Origin: Anaerolineales bacterium UBA1429
GTDB taxonomy: Bacteria > Chloroflexota > Anaerolineae > UBA1429
Length of the DNA stretch: 32,943 bases
Direction: 5' to 3'
NCBI GenBank assembly: GCA_002329325.1
Contig: DCTX01000010.1
Location: forward strand, 47,153 to 80,095
How positions within the stretch are numbered: the first letter of the stretch is position 1; every line of letters starts with the position of its first letter. Below are positions 29,086 to 32,943 of this stretch, in pieces. The translations under genes and the position numbers were made by a program. The notes under the pieces are model-generated. The model did not search any database and was not told the DNA's origin. It saw only the letters and a program-made list of their open reading frames with translations.

Positions 29086-29121
29086 AACGGGTACCGAGGC
29101 ATATGCCTCGGTACCCGTTTT
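29086..29121 (+). terminator. 34-bp perfect palindrome terminator
   Basis: Bases 29086-29119 form a perfect inverted repeat (left arm AACGGGTACCGAGGCAT, right arm its exact complement) with T residues at 29118-29121. It follows the secreted protein gene by 22 bases and faces the convergent CDP-alcohol phosphatidyltransferase gene. Confidence 0.85.
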
Positions 29122-29138
29122 CCTTGTGGCTGCGGCCC

Positions 29139-29681
29139 CTAGCTGCGGTGTGCGCCGCGCTGCAGGATGTGATCCACGGCCTGGGAGAAGAGGGGCAGGT
29201 ACTCCTCCATGACGCGGCGTCGGCGGGCGAGGGCCAGGCCGGAGAGGTAGAGGATCAGCGCCCAGCCGAGCGTGGGCAGCGCGGCCAGGGTAGCCCGGAT
29301 CAGCAGGGCGTAGGGCAGCGCGTACAAGGGCCAGGCCAGGGCGTAGGAACAGCGCACCCAGACCAGGATGGTGGCCAGCGCCAGGGCCACCGCCACCCAG
29401 GGGCGCAGCATGCCCGCTGCCGCCAGGAAAGTGCTCAGCCCCAGCGAGGTGCTGAGATCGGCCTCGGGGTCGTGGGAGCCCACCCAGGTCTGGCACTCTA
29501 CGCCAGAGCGCCGCGCCAGCGGGCCGTCCAGCAGGTCGGTGATCCAGCTTGCCACCACCATGACGACCACGGTGGGCAGCGCCTGGGCGCCGCGGGCGAG
29601 GCCCTGCCAGGCGATGGCAGCGGCCAGGGCGACGCGGGTGCCCGTGAGCAAGTCGGCCAGGGTTTTGAAGTGCTTGTGCAC
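29139..29681 (-). CDS. CDP-alcohol phosphatidyltransferase family protein
   Basis: This 180-residue membrane enzyme of the CDP-alcohol phosphatidyltransferase family transfers a phosphatidyl group from CDP-diacylglycerol or similar donors to an alcohol. It has four to five hydrophobic helices. The signature begins normally: DLLDGPLAR gives Asp49, Asp52, Gly53, Ala56 and Arg57. The second half is shifted, because after Arg57 come ten residues, Gly68, two residues, Asp71 and Asp75, whereas the family norm is eight residues, Gly, three, Asp, three, Asp. All four aspartates are there, so activity is possible. The alcohol acceptor is unknown. It lies 25 bases after the D-threonine aldolase-like gene and is probably the last gene of that unit. 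Confidence 0.82.
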   Translation of the reverse strand: MHKHFKTLADLLTGTRVALAAAIAWQGLARGAQALPTVVVMVVASWITDLLDGPLARRSGVECQTWVGSHDPEADLSTSLGLSTFLAAAGMLRPWVAVALALATILVWVRCSYALAWPLYALPYALLIRATLAALPTLGWALILYLSGLALARRRRVMEEYLPLFSQAVDHILQRGAHRS

Positions 29682-29706
29682 GCGACGGATCCTTGAGTCT
29701 GGCCCC

Positions 29707-30795
29707 CTACCGCACCTGCCCCCGCCCGGCGATGGGCCAGATGGCCACCACCCGCTCGCCCGACGTCACCCGATAGGCGTCGTGCAGGTTGATGGTGGTG
29801 CAGCCGTGGGAGGGCACGATCTCTACGCGGTCGCCCGGCTTGAGGGGCGTCCCGTCGCTGCGTGTGAGGGTGCTGTGCTCCTCGGATTGGTGGGCCAGGG
29901 CCCAGCCAGCCGGGCGCTGGAGCGCCGGCACGCCGAACTCGGGAGTCATGGTCTTGAGCCCCGCATCGATGACGGCGTGATCTCCTCGGGCGCTGATCAC
30001 CTGGGCCACCACCGTCAGGGCCGTCTCGAACTCGGGGATCACGCCCTTGTAGCGGGCATCCATGGTGGCGTACGAGCCCGCCTGGATCTCGGTGACGCCG
30101 GGGTAGGCGCCGGTGATGTTGTAGGTGCCGCTGCCCCCCGCCGAGACGATCCCCACCGGCAGGCCGTTCTGCTCCAGGAGCTCTTTGGTGCCCACCAGCA
30201 AGGCCATGGCCTGTTGGGCGGTGGCGCGGCGCCGCTCCGCATCGGGAATCATGACGGCGTGGCCCTCATAGCCCATGAGGCCCTCCAGCCGCAGGCCGGG
30301 CAGGGCCGCCATCTGGCGGGCCAGGGTCAGGGTATCCTCGCCGGGGGCCACGCCGCAGCGCCCCATGCCCACGTCCACCTCGATGAGGGTGCGCAGCCGC
30401 ACGCCCGCCGCCACCGCCGCATCGGAGAGCTGGCGCGCGTTCTCGACGGCCTCGACGGCCACCATGACCTCGGTATCCACCGCCAGGTTGACCAGACGCT
30501 TGATCTTGAGGGCGCCGATGATCTGGTTGGCGATCAGGATGTCGCGGATGCCGGCGCGGGCCATCACCTCGGCCTCACCCAGCTTGGCGCAGGTGACGCC
30601 AATGGCGCCCGCTTCGAGCTGCTTCCAGGCGATGGTGGGGCACTTGTGGGTCTTGGTGTGGGGCCGCACACGGGCGGGCCTGTCGCGCAAAAAGGTCGCC
30701 ATGCGGGCCAGGTTGCGCTCCAGGGCCTCCAGGTCCAGCACCAGGGCCGGCGTGTCGATCTCCCACTTGTTCATGCCGATCTCGCAGCGGTCCAT
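29707..30795 (-). CDS. PLP-dependent D-threonine aldolase/D-serine dehydratase-like protein (DSD1 family)
   Basis: This 362-residue enzyme has a fold-type III (alanine-racemase-like) PLP barrel (about 12-250) followed by a beta domain. The PLP lysine is expected in VRPHTKTHKCP (Lys48). Other cues are VTCAKLGEAEVMA, LIEVDVGMGRCG, GLMGYEGHAV, GGSGTYNI and VIDAGLKTMTPEFG. Near the C-terminus PSHGCTTINLHD gives His330-x-Cys332, the pair that binds zinc in DSD1-type D-serine dehydratases; D-threonine aldolases often show His-x-Asp. The reaction is thus cleavage or dehydration of a D-3-hydroxyamino acid, with the exact type open. The ATG at 30795 is chosen because GGAGGG lies 7 bases before it; an ATG at 30774 has no good site. 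Confidence 0.88.
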   Translation of the reverse strand: MDRCEIGMNKWEIDTPALVLDLEALERNLARMATFLRDRPARVRPHTKTHKCPTIAWKQLEAGAIGVTCAKLGEAEVMARAGIRDILIANQIIGALKIKRLVNLAVDTEVMVAVEAVENARQLSDAAVAAGVRLRTLIEVDVGMGRCGVAPGEDTLTLARQMAALPGLRLEGLMGYEGHAVMIPDAERRRATAQQAMALLVGTKELLEQNGLPVGIVSAGGSGTYNITGAYPGVTEIQAGSYATMDARYKGVIPEFETALTVVAQVISARGDHAVIDAGLKTMTPEFGVPALQRPAGWALAHQSEEHSTLTRSDGTPLKPGDRVEIVPSHGCTTINLHDAYRVTSGERVVAIWPIAGRGQVR

Positions 30796-30882
30796 GGCGA
30801 TCCCTCCCTGTCGATATGATCGTATCGTCGCGCTCGCTCGCCGAGGTACCGGGCCCGAGGCGTGGCGCGCGCCTATCCTGTG

Positions 30883-31890
30883 TCAGGCCATCTGGGCCAG
30901 GCGCTGGCGGGTGATCTCGTAGCGCAGCGGCGCCTGCTCGATCAGGAGCCGCCGGATCTCGGCCACCATCTCCCGGCCCATGCCCAGATGGGCGTCGCGG
31001 GTCAGCCCGGCGAGATGGGGCGTCAGCAACACGTTATCCAGCTTGCGCAGCGGCGAATCCACCGGCAACGGCTCGGGATCGAAGACATCCAGGGCAGCCC
31101 AGAAGCGGCCCCGGCGCAGCTCGTGCAGCAACGCATCCTGATCCACCACCCAGGCGCGGGCGGTGTTGATGAACACGGCGCCATCCTGGATCAGGGCCAG
31201 CTCGCGGGCGCCCAGCATGTGGTGGGTCTCGGTGGTGACGGGCAGATGCACCGAGATCACCTTGCAGCCCCGCAGGAGTTCGTCGAGGGCCACCTTGCGC
31301 ACCCCCAGGGCGGCGGCGTCAGCCTCGGAGAGGTAGGGATCATAGCCCCAGACCTGGGCTCCCACGGCGCCGAGCAGGGCCGCCGAGCGCTGCCCCACGT
31401 AGCCCAGCCCCAGGATGCCCACGGTCTTGCCGCGCAGCTCGTAGGTGGCGACGGCGCCCGCTTCGGGCCAGCCTTCGCCCGCCTTGAGCCGCCGGTCGAA
31501 ATCCTGGGGCTTGCGCAGGCCCATCATGGCCAGAAGCAACGTCATGTCGGCCACGGAATCGGCGATGCGGGCGGCGGCGTGGGTCACGCGGATGCCCCGG
31601 TCGTAGACGGCATCGGTGACAAAGTACTTGACGCTGCCCGCCGCATAGGCGATCAGCCTGAGGCGATCGGCGCGGGCCAACACGTCGGGCGTCAGGGGTG
31701 CCATGCCCCAACTGCCCAGCAGCGCATCCACGCCGGGCAGGCGCCGGGCCAACTCGGCCCCATCCCAGTTGTGTCTATCCTGGTTCAGGGTGACCTGGGC
31801 AAAGCCAGCCAGCTCCACCAGGCTCTCTGAGCCGAGGACCGTATCTCTCAGCGGCTGGGGCACCGTCACGAGCACGTGGAATCTGTTCAC
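30883..31890 (-). CDS. D-isomer-specific 2-hydroxyacid dehydrogenase
   Basis: This 335-residue NAD-dependent dehydrogenase belongs to the D-2-hydroxyacid family (phosphoglycerate, glyoxylate or hydroxypyruvate reductase-like). The Rossmann loop is GILGLGYVGQ (161-167), followed by the NAD-selecting acid in WGYDPYL (Asp184). The catalytic set is Arg245 (INTARAWVVD), Glu273 (FDPEPLP) and His292 (LLTPHLAGLT). The start is the GTG at 31890, nine bases after AGGAG; the longer frame runs across the promoter region and has no family similarity. A promoter at 31952-31980 overlaps that of comF on the other strand. Substrate is unknown; there is no serine pathway partner nearby. An 87-base gap leads to the PLP enzyme. 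Confidence 0.9.
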   Translation of the reverse strand: MNRFHVLVTVPQPLRDTVLGSESLVELAGFAQVTLNQDRHNWDGAELARRLPGVDALLGSWGMAPLTPDVLARADRLRLIAYAAGSVKYFVTDAVYDRGIRVTHAAARIADSVADMTLLLAMMGLRKPQDFDRRLKAGEGWPEAGAVATYELRGKTVGILGLGYVGQRSAALLGAVGAQVWGYDPYLSEADAAALGVRKVALDELLRGCKVISVHLPVTTETHHMLGARELALIQDGAVFINTARAWVVDQDALLHELRRGRFWAALDVFDPEPLPVDSPLRKLDNVLLTPHLAGLTRDAHLGMGREMVAEIRRLLIEQAPLRYEITRQRLAQMA

Positions 31891-31927
31891 GGGCGCGTCT
31901 CCTGGGCGAATCGGGCCGGTGTTGCGC

Positions 31928-31956
31928 TTGAAGGGATCGTGAAACGCGGGTAGCAT
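31928..31956 (+). promoter_or_regulatory. Probable comF promoter, overlapping the divergent promoter
   Basis: TTGAAG (31928-31933) and TAGCAT (31951-31956) are spaced by exactly 17 bases on the + strand. The -10 coincides with the -10 of the minus-strand dehydrogenase promoter, offset by one base. Confidence 0.55.
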
Positions 31957-31980
31957 AGCAGGGCAGGTTGGTGAGGTCAA
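31952..31980 (-). promoter_or_regulatory. Promoter of the 2-hydroxyacid dehydrogenase gene
   Basis: On the minus strand TTGACC (31980-31975) and TATGCT (31957-31952) are exactly 17 bases apart. The expected start near 31945 leaves a leader of about 55 bases. Confidence 0.65.
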
Positions 31981-31996
31981 CCGCCGGAGAGGGTCC

Positions 31997-32707
31997 ATGG
32001 ATGCTGCAGAGCCGACTGGGGCGGCGCGCCTGCGGGAGGCATTGCTGGAGCTGCTGTTCCCCGCCCATTGCGTGGCCTGCCATCGCGCCGGGGCATGGCT
32101 CTGCGAGGCGTGCGCCGCGACAATCCCCGGGCCTGGGCGTCTGGAGCGGGTCGCGTGGCATCGCCTGCGGGCCGGAGGGCTGGAGGGCGTTTACTCCCTC
32201 TCGCCTCATGTTGCGCCGCTGCGCGAGGCGGTGCATGCCCTCAAGTACGAGGGGCTGCGCGCTCTGGCCACGCCGCTGGCCGGGCTGCTGTGGCGCGCCT
32301 GGCAGGCCGGCCCTCTGGCGGTGGATGTGGTGGCGCCGGTGCCGCTGCACGTCAGGCGGGTGCGCCAGCGGGGCTACAACCAGTCCGAGCTTCTGGCGCG
32401 GGCGTTCTGCGCGGCATCCGGGCTGCCGTTCCGCCCGGGCGAGCTGGTGCGCCACCGCGACACTCGCTCTCAAGTGGGCCTCTCGCTGGCGGAGCGCCAG
32501 GCCAACGTGGCCGGCGCCTTTGGCTGCCGTTCGGGCAGCCTGAGCGGGCGGCGCGTGCTGCTGATGGATGACGTGCTCACCACCGGCGCGACGCTCATGG
32601 CCTGCAGCGCGGCGCTGCGGGATGCCGGGGCGCGGGCCGTATACGCCCTCACCTTGACCCACGCCGAGGAGTCGGCCTTGGCGGATCTGGCGGGCGGGCC
32701 GATCTAG
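31997..32707 (+). CDS. comF: ComF family phosphoribosyltransferase-like protein
   Basis: This 236-residue protein of the ComF/GntX family acts in DNA uptake or recombination in competent bacteria and has a phosphoribosyltransferase-like fold. An N-terminal zinc-finger-like part shows PAHCVACH and LCEACAA (four cysteines). It is followed by PLREAVHALKYEG and the conserved PVPLHVRRVRQRGYNQSELLA, which I cite as PVPLHVRRVRQRG and YNQSELLA. The PRPP-binding motif is VLLMDDVLTTGATLMA (about 188-203). The ATG has GGAG about 7 bases upstream. No other competence gene is here. Its actual reaction is not known for the family. Confidence 0.9.
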   Translation: MDAAEPTGAARLREALLELLFPAHCVACHRAGAWLCEACAATIPGPGRLERVAWHRLRAGGLEGVYSLSPHVAPLREAVHALKYEGLRALATPLAGLLWRAWQAGPLAVDVVAPVPLHVRRVRQRGYNQSELLARAFCAASGLPFRPGELVRHRDTRSQVGLSLAERQANVAGAFGCRSGSLSGRRVLLMDDVLTTGATLMACSAALRDAGARAVYALTLTHAEESALADLAGGPI

Positions 32708-32714
32708 GGAAGGG

Positions 32715-32736
32715 GGGCGGTCAGGGGCAACCGCCC
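32715..32736 (+). terminator. Weak hairpin after comF
   Basis: GGGCGGT (32715-32721) and ACCGCCC (32730-32736) form a 7-bp stem with an 8-base loop, 8 bases past the comF stop. No T run follows, so it may be a weak or rho-dependent terminator. The rest of the 119-base gap shows no clear promoter. Confidence 0.4.
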
Positions 32737-32826
32737 TGGGGAGCCTGTTCGAAGGGGCTAGATGGAGTCTGTTGTCTCGACGCCCGGGCGCAAGATGCGC
32801 CAGGGCCGATTATCAGGGAGGTGTCT

Positions 32827-32943
32827 ATGGCGGCAGCAGGCGGGTCGCGGGTGGTGCGAGTGGCGGTGTTGGGGTGCGGGCGCTTTGCCAATGCAACCCA
32901 CCTGCCCAACCTGATGCGCATCGAGGGGGTGCGAGTGGTGGCC
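32827..32943 (+). CDS. Gfo/Idh/MocA family oxidoreductase, N-terminal fragment
   Basis: The first 39 codons of a gene run off the window. After a short start (MAAAGGSR) comes VVRVAVLGCGRFANATHLPN, the beta-alpha-beta nucleotide-binding start (GCGRFA, a GxGxxA loop) and the conserved H-L-P of Gfo/Idh/MocA oxidoreductases. LMRIEGVRVVA follows. GGGAGG lies 5 bases before the ATG. These enzymes use NAD(P) to oxidise or reduce sugars, inositols or tetrapyrroles; the substrate cannot be told from the fragment. Confidence 0.82.
   Translation, partial: MAAAGGSRVVRVAVLGCGRFANATHLPNLMRIEGVRVVA

Noticed and set aside
32738..32760. tRNA T-arm-like GTTCGAA sequence
   Set aside because: No acceptor, D-arm or anticodon stem can be folded around it.

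Overview
The window is a GC-rich bacterial chromosome segment, most likely from a member of the Chloroflexota (Anaerolineae/Caldilineae-like), probably a MAG or draft contig. The clues are the ftsZ-nrdR and ruvB-queH-queA neighbourhoods, near-consensus sigma70-type promoters, and a Tat/lipobox solute-binding protein with a valine/lysine/glutamate repeat after the lipid cysteine. I recall that repeat as typical of Chloroflexota lipoproteins. This is inference; no rRNA or other decisive marker is present. I see no tRNA, rRNA, CRISPR array, transposase or integrase. Codon usage and GC look uniform except for an AT-richer intergenic stretch at about 13.9-14.2 kb.

Layout. (1) 1-1293: 3' end of ftsZ, then nrdR and terminators, on the + strand. 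(2) 1418-5038, minus strand: ruvB, queH and queA overlap or nearly touch (Holliday junction motor plus the last two steps of queuosine synthesis). An orphan corrinoid protein lies upstream. (3) 5101-13856, minus strand: two membrane proteins (DUF92 and bPH/DUF1648), a DapA-family lyase, a YjjX-like NTPase with an SDR epimerase, an Fpg/Nei-like protein lacking the catalytic proline, an amidohydrolase, a HEAT-repeat protein and a CPBP protease. (4) 14130-17901, + strand: an orphan family 5 solute-binding lipoprotein with a structured leader and a 17-bp tandem repeat over its stop codon, then asnS with its own promoter. (5) 17980-27919, minus strand: a DeoR-regulated sugar/polyol cluster. In transcription order it reads DeoR regulator, RhaI-type isomerase, class II aldolase, SorE-like dehydrogenase with a doubled Rossmann half, SrlD-like and MtlD-like polyol-phosphate dehydrogenases, PfkB kinase, and a fused pyruvate/acetoin dehydrogenase E1 alpha-beta. 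(6) 28007-29121: a secreted protein of unknown function with promoter and terminator. (7) 29139-31980, minus strand: D-2-hydroxyacid dehydrogenase, DSD1/D-threonine aldolase-like enzyme and CDP-alcohol phosphatidyltransferase. (8) 31928-32943, + strand: comF from a promoter overlapping the divergent dehydrogenase promoter, then the first 39 codons of a Gfo/Idh/MocA oxidoreductase.

How the genes may work together. The sugar cluster can isomerise an aldose to a ketose, oxidise hexitol phosphates to fructose-6-phosphate, phosphorylate ketose phosphates and cleave a ketose-1-phosphate. It contains no transporter, no PTS component and no obvious rhamnulokinase. Its last gene would oxidise pyruvate or acetoin but has no E2/E3 partner here. 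The most unusual items are the doubled-Rossmann dehydrogenase, the RRXRR/PLMP-like N-terminal segment on QueH, the one-chain E1 and several compact regulatory layouts.
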